Source of the DNA: Streptomyces cadmiisoli
GTDB lineage: Bacteria > Actinomycetota > Actinomycetes > Streptomycetales > Streptomycetaceae
DNA: 64,000 bases
Direction of reading: 5' to 3'
Assembly: GCF_003261055.1 (NCBI RefSeq)
Contig: NZ_CP030073.1
Span: 620,001-684,000 of the forward strand
A model generated the notes under the pieces. The model made no database searches, was not told the DNA's origin, and saw only the letters and a program-made list of their open reading frames with translations. The stretch's first letter is position 1. Each line of letters begins with the position of its first letter. A program made the translations under genes and the position numbers. Shown here in pieces: positions 55,057 through 63,390 of the stretch.

Positions 55057-55149
55057 GTGATGTGGTCGCGATACGACAGGGATTGGAGCAGAACCGCGGT
55101 CGACGGCCGGCGGAGTGAGTGATGCGCGATCCCCGCCCTGCGGCCGATG

Positions 55150-55803
55150 TCAGGCGCTGAGCGGGAACAGCGCGTGCAGTTCGGCGAAGAGCAAACCGTT
55201 CAGAGCGAAGGCGGTGCGGCACTCCTCCACCACGCGCTGCTTTTCGAGGTCGTCCACCGGCAGAGCGTCCAGCAGGGCTCGGTACTCACGCCTGAACGCC
55301 GCGGGGTTGCCGATGCCCTCGAAGACATAGAGGCGGTCGCCGTCACCCTTGCGATCCAGGCTCCACGTCTTCTCCGCCACGCTCCGGACCACCTGACCCC
55401 CGGCGAGGTCTCCGAGGTACCGGGTGTAGTGATGCGCCACATAGCCGGCCGGCCACGTGGCGGCGACCTCGGCGATCCGGGCCGCGTAACGGCGGGTCGC
55501 GGGCAGCGGCTCGACGCGGTCGCGCCAGTCCTCCCCGAGGAAGTGCCTCAGGTCTCTTTCCAGTTCGGCGAACCTCATCAGTTCCGGCTTGACGAACGGG
55601 CCGGCGACCGGATCCCCGCTCAGCAGGTCGGCGGCGTCCTCCAGCGCACGGTAGACGAAGAGCAGCTGTTCCGAATAGCGGACGTAGGCGCCCACTCCGG
55701 ACCGGCCGCTCAGCAGGTTGCTGATGAACGGCGCGTCGTTGACTTCGGCGTGCCGATCCTGGGTGGCGGTGCGAATGACCGATGAGAACACCGGTGTTGA
55801 CAA
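55150..55803 (-). CDS. hmuO: Heme oxygenase (biliverdin-producing)
   Basis: A 217-residue all-helical heme oxygenase that opens the heme ring, releasing iron, CO and biliverdin. The proximal His is in IRTATQDRHAEVNDAPF (about residue 18), and the distal helix contains RYLGDLAGGQVVRSVA with the GDxxGGQ motif. Length fits the HmuO/HO-1 type. TTG 55803 is supported by AAGGAGG five bases upstream. It lies in the same direction as hmuT but upstream of it, behind its own iron boxes, so it is a separate iron-controlled unit that processes the imported heme. Confidence 0.93.
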   Translation of the reverse strand: MSTPVFSSVIRTATQDRHAEVNDAPFISNLLSGRSGVGAYVRYSEQLLFVYRALEDAADLLSGDPVAGPFVKPELMRFAELERDLRHFLGEDWRDRVEPLPATRRYAARIAEVAATWPAGYVAHHYTRYLGDLAGGQVVRSVAEKTWSLDRKGDGDRLYVFEGIGNPAAFRREYRALLDALPVDDLEKQRVVEECRTAFALNGLLFAELHALFPLSA

Positions 55804-55842
55804 CGTTGCCTCCTTGGCAGTGCCCGCCCGCCAGCTTGCAAC

Positions 55843-55910
55843 TTAGGTCTACCTAAGTCAACGCCTTGCCGACGTTCTGTCGGCATGATAGTTAGATTAG
55901 GCTTACCTAA
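55843..55910. promoter_or_regulatory. Two iron boxes in the divergent hmuO / HtaA region
   Basis: TTAGATTAGGCTTACCTAA (55892-55910) matches the DmdR/IdeR consensus at 17 of 19 positions. TTAGGTCTACCTAA (55843-55856) is a shorter palindromic half-match 40 bases from the heme oxygenase start. Together they can control the heme oxygenase gene on the left and the large HtaA gene on the right. Confidence 0.82.
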
Positions 55911-56165
55911 GCGAGCCAGGTTCTGGCGTCGATGTTATCCGGTACGAACATCGTCCAGAAGGGGAGCAAAGGGGGGCTTTCCGGGACGCCATCATGACGC
56001 CTGGAGGCTCCCCGGCTCCCGGGGTCGGACAACGCTGTCGACCCTCTCGGCGAAGCCGCGGTGCCGCCTCCGGTCCAGGGCCGACAGGCGCACCGCACCA
56101 CGGGGCCGGGGCGGAACCCACGACCCCGGCATCAGCCGATTCCCCTGCTACGAGCGGACTTCACT

Positions 56166-59162
56166 GTGCGTTCCAGACCTCTCCCGGCCCGAATAGCCGT
56201 CGGGCTCGTGGCCGCCGCCGCGGCACTCGCGGTCGCGGCCCCCTCCCCCGTCCCACTCCAGTCGGTCGCGGCACAAGCGACGGCGGCCGGGTCCACCGGC
56301 GCCGACAGCTCCTCCCTCGCGGTCCTCGCCGCGGCCTCCGACCCGGCGTTCGTGACACAGCCGCAACCGCAGACAGTGCCGGACGGCGGATCGGTGACCT
56401 TCTCCGTCGACTTCCCCGGCGCCCTGCACTACACCTGGTTCCGCACGGACGCCGAAGGCAGCGTCCCGATTCCCAACAGCAACGCCCCCAGCTACACCTT
56501 CACGGCCGACCACTCGGACAACGGAGCGACCTACTCGGTCCGGGTCTTCGACCGAAACGCCGCCCAGCACCGGTCCGACGAAGCACGGCTCACCGTCACA
56601 CCGGTAGCCGCCTCCATCGCCGAACCCCCGCACGACACCTCGGTCCTGGCCCACCACCGAGCGCGGTTCACCGTCACCGCCGCCGGTACCGGACCGTTCT
56701 CGTACCAGTGGCAGCGCCAGGCCGACGGGCAGGGGACCTGGTCGGACATCGCCGGCGCGACGAGCGACACGCACTCCTTCAAGAGCGCCCCCGGCGACAA
56801 CGGCGCCCGCTACCGAGCCGTCGTCGACAACGACCACGGCCCCTCCACCACCTCCGCGCCGGCCACGCTCAGCGTGATCTCCGGTGGCGGCAGCCTGGAG
56901 CCCGTCGAGCGCGCCAGCCTGGAATGGGGCGTCAACAACATCTACCAGGGCGGCAACCCGGCCAACGCGGACTGCAACTTCTTCTCGGCCGGCACGCAGC
57001 AGGAGTTCCGGGCGCAAAAGGGTGACGTACGCATCATCCACCGCGCCACCGACGGCTCCGCACACGGCATCTCCAACGCCACGAAGTGCATTCCGAGTTC
57101 GCAGGCGCAGCTGAATCAGCGGGCCCTGTTCACCAACGGCACCGGGACGGCCAACTCCGCCACCGGCGAGGCGACCATCGAGTGGAAGGGCGCCTTCACC
57201 GCGAACGCCTACGCCGGCATGGTCACCTGGTACCTGGAGGACCCGACCCTCACCATCGCCGAGGACGGCACCGGCAGGCTCACGGCCACCAGCGGCGGCA
57301 CCGGCTCCAGCAGGGACAACCCCGGCGAGACCGAACCGGTCCCCCCGCGAGGCGTCACTGTCGCAACGTTCTCCGAGGTACGCCTGAACACCACGGCCGG
57401 ACCGGACGGCGGGGTACAGATCTCCCCGGAGTTCTCCGGAGTCGACTACTTCCCCCTGACCGACGGCGTCCGCTCCACCACCTCCGCGATCCCCACCGAG
57501 GTGAAGGAGGCGGTGCCGGACTGGGGTTCCTGGCCGGAGTCGTTCGTCGACTTCCAGTACGAGACAGGTCTGTCCAGCTACTGGCACACCAGCGGCCTGG
57601 GCGCCGACCCGGACAAGCCGCCCTTCGACCTGACCGTGCTGTTCAACTCGGCCCCCGACGTCAAGAACGTCCCCGTCATCCTCGCCAACCCCTCCACCAC
57701 GGGCACCGCCCCCTACGTCGAGGGCCGCGACCTCAGCATCACCGCGGACATCGACGGTGAAGCGGACCTGCAGTGGCAGCGGTCGGGCTCCGCCGCAGGC
57801 GCGTGGACGGATGTCGAAGGAGCCCGCGAGGAAACCCTGACCATCCCGAACCTTGGCTCCTCCTGGAACAACAACCGGGTGCGCATCGTGGCGACCAACA
57901 GCGAGGGCGAGGCCGTCTCCGGGGCACTGACCGTCACCACGGCCCCGTACTCCGTCCCCACCTTCTCCCAGCCGCCACGCGATCTTCTGGCCGTCCAGGG
58001 AACCAAGGCCGTCGTGCCCTTCCGAGTCACCGGCAACCCGCCCGTGGACAGCAAGAAGATCGTCCTGGAACGCAGCGACGACCAGGGAGCCTCATGGCAA
58101 CGCTGGGCCGGCGCCGAGTACTCCGAGCCCCTCGCGGGCCAGAAGCAGCAGTTCGCGATCGCGTCGATCCCGCGCAGCGCCGACGGAACCCTGGCCCGTG
58201 TCGTCGCGGTCAACGTCGAAGGCACCGAGACGGTATCCGATCCCTTCTCCGTCCGGGTCTTCCGCAGCACCGGCAAGCCGCAGCTGGTGGTCGTACCCGA
58301 CGCCCCCGTGGATCCGGACGCCACGACGAAGCTCACCGTCCTCGGCGCGGGCTTCGACGTGCCCGACTGGGCGAGCCCCACACTCACCTACTCACTCGAC
58401 GTCGGCCTGTTCGACGCCGAGGTGTGGCAGCCCGGCCGAACCGGCACGCGCAACTGGATCGCGACCTCACCGGACAGCGTGAGCGGGCAGATCCACCACG
58501 GAGTGATGCAGCAAAGCGGAGGCGCCTTCACGATCGGTCTGACCGTTCCGGCCGGCCGGCTCGTCCCCGGACACCGCTACGGAGTCGGCGCCTTCCTACG
58601 CCTCACCGACATCACCAACTGGCAGGACACCTTCGACAACCGGTCCCTCGACGCCTGGAGCGCGGTACCGCTGACCACTGATCCGGACTCGTCGGAGAAC
58701 GAGCAGACGATCACGGCGACGGTTCCGGAGCAGGCCGGTGAGTTCACCTGGACCATCGACGCCTCGGACCGTGCCGTCACAATGACCGACGCGGTCAACA
58801 AGGGCGCCTACCTCCAGTCCACCGGTGACCTCAAGCCCGTCAAGGTGACCGACACCCGGGCCGCAGCCCCCGCCTGGTCGATCTCCGGCCAGGCCGGCGA
58901 CTTCACCGGCGGCCTGTCCGGCAAGTACCTCGGCTGGACCCCCGCCGTCCTCACCGACGGCGCCGGAGCCCATGCCGGAACACCGGTGGCACCCGGCATC
59001 GACACCGGAGACGGCCTGACCGCCTCCGCCACCCTCGGCTCCGCCACCGCCGGACACACCAAGGGCACCGGCACCCTCGGCGCCGCACTCGACCTGCGCG
59101 TGCCCACCACCACCGAACCCGGCACCTACACCACCACCCTCACCCTCACCGCACTCAGCTGA
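56166..59162 (+). CDS. Large Ig-like/HtaA surface protein with WxL-like C-terminus
   Basis: A ~998-residue exported protein. A signal peptide (PARIAVGLVAAAAALAVAAP) leads to two Ig-like repeats (SVTFSVDFPGALHYTWFRTD; ARFTVTAAGTGPFSYQWQRQ, about 65-245). An HtaA domain follows at about 252-499 (ASLEWGVNNIYQGGNPANADCNFFSAG ... ESFVDFQYETGLSSYWHTSG), then more Ig-like domains (about 510-690), a further beta domain (about 700-840), and the WxL-like domain (842-998) shared almost identically with the 49343 gene product. The HtaA part should bind heme, and the Ig-like units act as spacers across the wall. The start is uncertain: GTG 56166 gives the best signal peptide, while the frame is open from 56061. 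An iron box lies about 255 bases upstream. Confidence 0.85.
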   Translation: MRSRPLPARIAVGLVAAAAALAVAAPSPVPLQSVAAQATAAGSTGADSSSLAVLAAASDPAFVTQPQPQTVPDGGSVTFSVDFPGALHYTWFRTDAEGSVPIPNSNAPSYTFTADHSDNGATYSVRVFDRNAAQHRSDEARLTVTPVAASIAEPPHDTSVLAHHRARFTVTAAGTGPFSYQWQRQADGQGTWSDIAGATSDTHSFKSAPGDNGARYRAVVDNDHGPSTTSAPATLSVISGGGSLEPVERASLEWGVNNIYQGGNPANADCNFFSAGTQQEFRAQKGDVRIIHRATDGSAHGISNATKCIPSSQAQLNQRALFTNGTGTANSATGEATIEWKGAFTANAYAGMVTWYLEDPTLTIAEDGTGRLTATSGGTGSSRDNPGETEPVPPRGVTVATFSEVRLNTTAGPDGGVQISPEFSGVDYFPLTDGVRSTTSAIPTEVKEAVPDWGSWPESFVDFQYETGLSSYWHTSGLGADPDKPPFDLTVLFNSAPDVKNVPVILANPSTTGTAPYVEGRDLSITADIDGEADLQWQRSGSAAGAWTDVEGAREETLTIPNLGSSWNNNRVRIVATNSEGEAVSGALTVTTAPYSVPTFSQPPRDLLAVQGTKAVVPFRVTGNPPVDSKKIVLERSDDQGASWQRWAGAEYSEPLAGQKQQFAIASIPRSADGTLARVVAVNVEGTETVSDPFSVRVFRSTGKPQLVVVPDAPVDPDATTKLTVLGAGFDVPDWASPTLTYSLDVGLFDAEVWQPGRTGTRNWIATSPDSVSGQIHHGVMQQSGGAFTIGLTVPAGRLVPGHRYGVGAFLRLTDITNWQDTFDNRSLDAWSAVPLTTDPDSSENEQTITATVPEQAGEFTWTIDASDRAVTMTDAVNKGAYLQSTGDLKPVKVTDTRAAAPAWSISGQAGDFTGGLSGKYLGWTPAVLTDGAGAHAGTPVAPGIDTGDGLTASATLGSATAGHTKGTGTLGAALDLRVPTTTEPGTYTTTLTLTALS
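58690..59162 (+). repeat. Inverted repeat, right copy
   Basis: Reverse-complement partner of 49343-49800. The first 60 bases are identical, with scattered single differences after that. The two copies enclose the hmuTUV and hmuO genes. Confidence 0.85.
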
Positions 59163-59168
59163 CCGAGC

Positions 59169-59236
59169 GCGCCCCGGATCGCCGGGGCGCACGAAACAAG
59201 GGTCTCGCCGGTCCACACCAGGACCGGCGGGACCCT
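59169..59236. terminator. Tandem hairpins after the large HtaA gene
   Basis: GCGCCCCGG pairs with CCGGGGCGC (59169-59190, loop ATCG). Next, AGGGTCTCGCCGGTCC pairs with GGACCGGCGGGACCCT (59199-59236, one wobble pair, loop ACACCA). They lie between convergent genes. Confidence 0.75.
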
Positions 59237-59273
59237 GAGTGCGTTCCGGATCAGGTCCCGCACTTCCGTGCCG

Positions 59274-59630
59274 TCACGAGTGTCGCCGGCACGCCTGTCT
59301 GTCAGCGCGGCCTCGCTCGCCGATGTGGCGCTGCAACAGCTGGACCGCCAGGTCATGGCCGTACGCAAGGGCAATGCCCAGGGGCGTCTGCCCGTCAGGC
59401 CCCGGAAGTCGAGGGTCAGCACCGAAGGCCAAGAGCACCGCGGTGGTGTGCACAGTCAGCGGGCCGCCCCTCTGCAAGGCGCCATCGCCCTCCGCGTCGA
59501 TGGCATGAATCAGGAGCGTCAAGTTGTCGCACACCTCATCAGGGTCGACCCCCTCGGCCAGCAACTGCGCCAGGATCTCTGCGTCCTCGTTCTCCACCGC
59601 CTGATGGGCCGGCGTCCAGGTGTTCTCCAC
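59274..59630 (-). CDS. Small ankyrin-repeat protein
   Basis: A ~118-residue protein made almost entirely of ankyrin repeats: TPAHQAVENEDAEILAQLLAEGVDPDEV, then a degenerate unit around LTLLIHAIDAEGDGALQ and VLLAFGADPRLPGPDGQTPLGIALAYGHDLAVQLLQ. Such proteins mediate protein contacts; no enzyme function is expected. GTG 59630 (MENTWTPAHQ) matches the usual N-terminus of this Streptomyces family, though no strong ribosome site is seen. Confidence 0.65.
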   Translation of the reverse strand: MENTWTPAHQAVENEDAEILAQLLAEGVDPDEVCDNLTLLIHAIDAEGDGALQRGGPLTVHTTAVLLAFGADPRLPGPDGQTPLGIALAYGHDLAVQLLQRHIGERGRADRQACRRHS

Positions 59631-59861
59631 GGCGGCAGTCAACCAACACGGCACCGCACCGGCCAGCGAGTTTCCCCGCCCCTGATTGCCTGCACTTCGA
59701 CTTGGATGACGAGACACTGTGGAACCCGTCGAACGGTGCCGACCGTCGCTTGCTTCAGCAAGTCGAAGTCTTCGAGCAACGCGCATCCGGTGGACACCAC
59801 GACGGTTACTCCGCTACCAGTGCCCGCACGATGGTGCTCCGCCCGAGCGAGATCGCGGCTC

Positions 59862-60152
59862 TCACCTGGATACCTCCTCCCGGAACCTCGGCTCCGGATC
59901 AGTAGATGCTGCGGTGGCCGAGGACATCACCCTCGTCGAGCCGCCGACGCCCTTCGGCCCGAACATGTGTCCTGCCTCATGAATACCGACGGAGCGGACA
60001 TCGAATACGTTCGAGCAGTTGCTGGCCGCCTGGTTGGTGAAGTCGTCGTGGCAAGGCCTCAGAGCAGGTGAGAGCGACAACGCCGTTCTTGAGACGGACG
60101 CAGCCGAGGCATCCCTGCGGAGCTTCGAGCCCCGTCGACGAAACGTAGTCAT
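59862..60152 (-). pseudogene. Fragment of a zinc metalloprotease (HEAGH motif)
   Basis: A short minus-strand frame contains FDVRSVGIHEAGHMFG (59950-60000 region), the zinc-binding helix of metzincin/matrixin-type peptidases, preceded by HDDFTNQAASNCSN. The third histidine (HExxHxxGxxH) is missing because the frame runs into unrelated sequence right after MFG, and no signal peptide or N-terminal half is present. It reads as a decayed remnant. Confidence 0.35.
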
Positions 60153-60377
60153 ACGACTTCACCCCGCACCTACCGCACATCCCCACGCGCCGGCGTGGGC
60201 CGTTCCCGGAGCCAAGCGGATGCGGCACGGCTCTCCGCGTGTGCATGGTGGAGTCGTCCGGGGCCCTGATCCTGGCGCCATGCCGATCCCCCACGACGTC
60301 CTGCGGACCCGTATCGGGGTCGAAGTGGTCGGAGTGCAGGACGCTGTCGGCAACGGCGCGAGAATTCCGGAGCCGCC

Positions 60378-61580
60378 ATGTCGTACGACAACTTGGTCAT
60401 CGTTCTCGCAGTGGCGGCAGGCGTTCCCTTCCTCCTCGCCCTGATCCCCCGCGTTCCCCTCCCAGGTCCAGTACTCGAAATCGTGGCCGGGATCGTGCTG
60501 GGCCCATCGGTGCTGAATGTGGTGCAGGTGGACGCCACCGTTCAGGCCCTGTCGATCATCGGGCTGAGCTTCCTGCTGTTCCTCGCCGGGCTCGAGATCG
60601 ACACCCGGCACCTACGCGGACCCGCGGCCCGCCTCGTGGGCATCGGCCTGGTGGCGTCGCTGGCGCTGGCCGGAGCCGCCGGCTGGCTGCTTCACGCTGC
60701 CGGGCTGGTCGAGAGCCCCCTGCTGATCGGCACCGCGCTGGTGGCCACCTCGTTGGGGCTCCTGGTACCGATCCTCAAGGACGCCGGAGCGGTCGAACGG
60801 CCTGTCGGCAGACTGACCATCGGCGGCGCCTCGGCAGGCGACATCAGCGCGGTCGTGCTGCTGTCGCTCTTCTTCTCCGAACACGCCTCGGGTACGGCGT
60901 CCAGGCTGCTCCTCCTGCTCGGTCTCGCCTGCCTGGCGGTACTCGTCGTGGTCGTCTCCGTCCGTGCGGGCCGTTCCATGGCGGTGTCCCGGACGGTGGT
61001 GGAGATGGCGGACACGAGTGCTCAGGTACGGATCCGCCTGACGATGGTCCTCGTCGTCGGCCTGTCCGCGATCGCCCTTCACCTCGGATTCGAGGCCATC
61101 CTCGGTGCTTTCGTCGCGGGCGTCGTGCTACGGCTGGTCGACCCCGATGCGAATCGGACCCATCCCCAGTTCCACGTCAAACTCGAAGGCCTCGGATACG
61201 GGTTCCTCGTGCCGATCTTCTTCGTGACGAGCGGGATCCAGTTCGACCTCACAGCGCTGTTCGCCGACACCGAGACGGTACTCAGGGTGCCCATGTTCCT
61301 CGCCGCGCTCCTTGTCGTGCGCGGACTGCCCGCGCTCGTCTACCGCGCAGCCGGCCTCTCACGTGCCGAGGTCGCGGCCAGCGGTCTCCTGCAGGCGACG
61401 TCGCTCCCCTTCATCGTGGCCACGACGATGATCGGCCTGAGGCTGGACGTGATCCAGCCTGCCGACGCAGCTGCGCTGGTCGCCGCGGGTTTGCTGTCCG
61501 TGGTCCTGTTCCCTCCGATGGCACTGCTCTTGCTGAACCGAGCACGGAAAGCTCCGGCAGCCGGCCGTGGACGAGGGTGA
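60378..61580 (+). CDS. CPA2-family monovalent cation/proton antiporter
   Basis: A 400-residue integral membrane protein with about 12-13 helices and no TrkA-N nucleotide domain. CPA2/KefB features are visible: LPGPVLEIVAGIVLGPSVLNVVQVD, LSFLLFLAGLEID, the GGASAGDISAVVLLSLFF segment with the membrane Asp, LGFEAILGAFVAGVVLRLV, and GYGFLVPIFFVTSGIQFDL. It exchanges Na+ or K+ for H+ across the cell membrane. ATG 60378 gives the normal N-terminus. It is a single gene with no obvious operon partners. Confidence 0.88.
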   Translation: MSYDNLVIVLAVAAGVPFLLALIPRVPLPGPVLEIVAGIVLGPSVLNVVQVDATVQALSIIGLSFLLFLAGLEIDTRHLRGPAARLVGIGLVASLALAGAAGWLLHAAGLVESPLLIGTALVATSLGLLVPILKDAGAVERPVGRLTIGGASAGDISAVVLLSLFFSEHASGTASRLLLLLGLACLAVLVVVVSVRAGRSMAVSRTVVEMADTSAQVRIRLTMVLVVGLSAIALHLGFEAILGAFVAGVVLRLVDPDANRTHPQFHVKLEGLGYGFLVPIFFVTSGIQFDLTALFADTETVLRVPMFLAALLVVRGLPALVYRAAGLSRAEVAASGLLQATSLPFIVATTMIGLRLDVIQPADAAALVAAGLLSVVLFPPMALLLLNRARKAPAAGRGRG

Positions 61581-61697
61581 GGAGGGGCGGGCTGCGCCAA
61601 CGCCGCCGGCGTCGCCAAGAACGCATCACTCGGACGGGGTCCGTGACCTGCTTGGGTGAACGCCTCGCGTTACCGGCCTGCGGGAAGTACGGCGTGG

Positions 61698-62285
61698 CTA
61701 CCAGCCGTGGGACACGTAGGGCCGCGTCCACAGGGCGACCTGCAACGTGACGGCCTTGAACCACGCCTGATGCATCGCCTCCACCTCGTCTTCGGAGTGA
61801 CCGCCGGCGGTCAAGAAGGGCCGAACCGTGGCGGTGATGGGATAGATGAAGGCGACCAAGTAGCGCATCGCCACGTTCGGCACCGACTCCACGTGGTCCG
61901 TCTGGTTCTTCTTCGCAGGGGTGTGACGCAGCGCGATCTCGTCCTGGTAGGTGAGCCAGGTGGTGTCGTACGGGCGTGTGCAGGTGTCCTCGATCCACTT
62001 GCCGAAGCGGGGGCGCACGGCGTCCAGGTAAGCACCGATGGGCTGCCCCTCGGGTGTGGAGAAGTAGGCGACGAGATGTTCGTGCGAGCCCACGAACCCG
62101 TACCATACGTCGAGAATGCTTTCGACCTGATCCTTCAGGACAGACCACGCCTGGCGCAGAGCCGCTTCATCGGCCTCGGTGAACAGGACCGAGGCCTTCA
62201 GCTTTTCGAGGTCGTCAACGGTCACCGGTGACAGTGGGAGTGCAGAGTCGCCGTACTGGTATCCCGGAGGGACCGAGGTGCTCAT
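61698..62285 (-). CDS. Protoglobin-family heme protein
   Basis: A 195-residue single-domain globin of the protoglobin family. Characteristic features are an N-terminal extension (VPPGYQYGDSALPLSPVTVDDLEKLKASVLFTE), LDVWYGFVGSHEHLVAYF, and the proximal-His region WLTYQDEIALRHTPAKKNQTD. The C-terminus, AWFKAVTLQVALWTRPY, is also typical. Such proteins bind O2, CO or NO and may sense or detoxify them. GGAGGAAGAA before ATG 62285 selects that start over 62303. Confidence 0.88.
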   Translation of the reverse strand: MSTSVPPGYQYGDSALPLSPVTVDDLEKLKASVLFTEADEAALRQAWSVLKDQVESILDVWYGFVGSHEHLVAYFSTPEGQPIGAYLDAVRPRFGKWIEDTCTRPYDTTWLTYQDEIALRHTPAKKNQTDHVESVPNVAMRYLVAFIYPITATVRPFLTAGGHSEDEVEAMHQAWFKAVTLQVALWTRPYVSHGW

Positions 62286-62784
62286 TTCTTCCTCCAAGGT
62301 CACAGAAGATCTCTGGTGAGCCTAGGAGCGCCTGCCTGATCGCTGCCATCGCTGGCAGCCATTCGTGGTCCCGGGAGCGTCTGGCCGATCCGTCACCCCC
62401 CGGCCACCGGCAGGGGGGTCGGACACACGGCAAGGGCCGATCAGGTCAGCCGCACCAGTCGATCGCGCACCGGGGTACAGCACATGGATCGGGGCGGCCA
62501 CCCACACCATGCCAGCCGGCCCCGTCCTCGAAGTGGCGATCCGAACCCGAGTGACGAGCATCGAACTCACGCTCTCAGCTTGGGAAGATCGGGTTCTCTG
62601 ACCCGATGGAGCCTTGCTGCTGACCGCGCTTTAGAGGTGTCCATTTCTCCGTCGTACGCCGCCCGAGTGCCGGCTGTTCCACGTGGCTTCCCCAACTTGT
62701 GCGCCCCGTTCACGCCCTTGCAGCCGTGCCGCACAGCGCTGATCGTGTTCTGCAGGGGGCGTCGCAACAACAGCAGGGGGCTCA
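62286..62784. other. Non-coding region with a tRNA-Gly remnant
   Basis: About 500 bases between the protoglobin and the small HTH gene. Apart from the tRNA-like fragment at 62548-62587 nothing is recognised. Confidence 0.4.
62548..62587 (-). other. 3'-half fragment of a tRNA-Gly(CCC) gene, possible attachment-site remnant
   Basis: The minus strand contains an anticodon loop TTCCCAA (anticodon CCC), the 3' anticodon stem GCTGAG, and a T-arm GTGAG-TTCGATG-CTCGT, in the order and spacing of the 3' half of a glycine tRNA. The 5' half, D-arm and acceptor stem are absent. 3'-half tRNA copies are usually left by integrative elements that insert at tRNA genes. The comparison to Streptomyces tRNA-Gly is from memory. 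Confidence 0.55.
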
Positions 62785-63030
62785 GTGGAACGCAGGCTGG
62801 ACGGCACGATCGGCTGGTTATTGCTGACTCTGGCGGTAGTGCTGCATCGGACAATGGCAGGTGCTGCAGCCCGAGAGCGATTGCAGCAGCGACGTAACAC
62901 AGCACTGCGTGCGGCACGCCGCCGGGGCGTGGCGGTGCCGGAAATCGCAACGCGGCTGGGCCTCTCGGAAGGGTGGGTAAGGCAGGTGCTGAACGGGAAG
63001 AGGCCACCGCCGGTGGAAGAAGTGGCGTAG
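62785..63030 (+). CDS. Small helix-turn-helix protein
   Basis: An 81-residue protein. Residues about 45-72 (RRGVAVPEIATRLGLSEGWVRQVLNGKR) form a helix-turn-helix like those of sigma-70 region 4 or small phage regulators. The N-terminal 25 residues contain a short hydrophobic stretch (IGWLLLTLAVVLH). GTG 62785 follows a GGGGG site by five bases. It lies next to the tRNA-Gly remnant, which fits an integrated element's regulator, but the function is unknown. Confidence 0.5.
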   Translation: MERRLDGTIGWLLLTLAVVLHRTMAGAAARERLQQRRNTALRAARRRGVAVPEIATRLGLSEGWVRQVLNGKRPPPVEEVA

Positions 63031-63390
63031 GCGGGCACGCCCACAGGCCCTCGCCTGCGAAAGGGCTCGCCGTCTCCGGCCGACACCACTAGGGCGACGG
63101 GCACTGCAGGGCCACATCAACCCGAGCAGCGGGACGACCCCGCGCCCCTGGCAAACGCGCCGCCGCCGCACGGGGACGCCGTGCAGCACCGTCCGCAGAC
63201 GATGCGTGGACGCAGCGGATCAGGCCGATTCTGTAGGCGCAGGGAGGGCGGGACAGCGGTCAAACGTCTCGTGGGCGTCAGGCACGAACGCTTGGTGGAC
63301 CTGACCCGCTGGTGTTGGCGCGGCTGGGCGAAGGATGTGGACGGATGCGATCATGAGCGTGTCCTGTTCATTCGCCCGCGAGGTGATTTC
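63031..63390. other. Region upstream of the right-edge gene
   Basis: The same frame as the downstream gene stays open from 63031, with possible GTG starts at 63181, 63271 and 63343, so part of this stretch may be coding. No other feature is seen. Confidence 0.35.

Noticed and set aside
52559..55222. One 887-residue fused frame covering HmuU and upstream sequence
   Set aside because: Only the C-terminal part encodes the permease; the rest is an antiphase reading of the hmuT gene. GTG 53689 with the four-base overlap explains the true start.
62785..63030. Small HTH protein considered as an excisionase of an integrated element
   Set aside because: The helix-turn-helix is clear, but no integrase lies within the window and the protein lacks specific excisionase features, so the name was not used.
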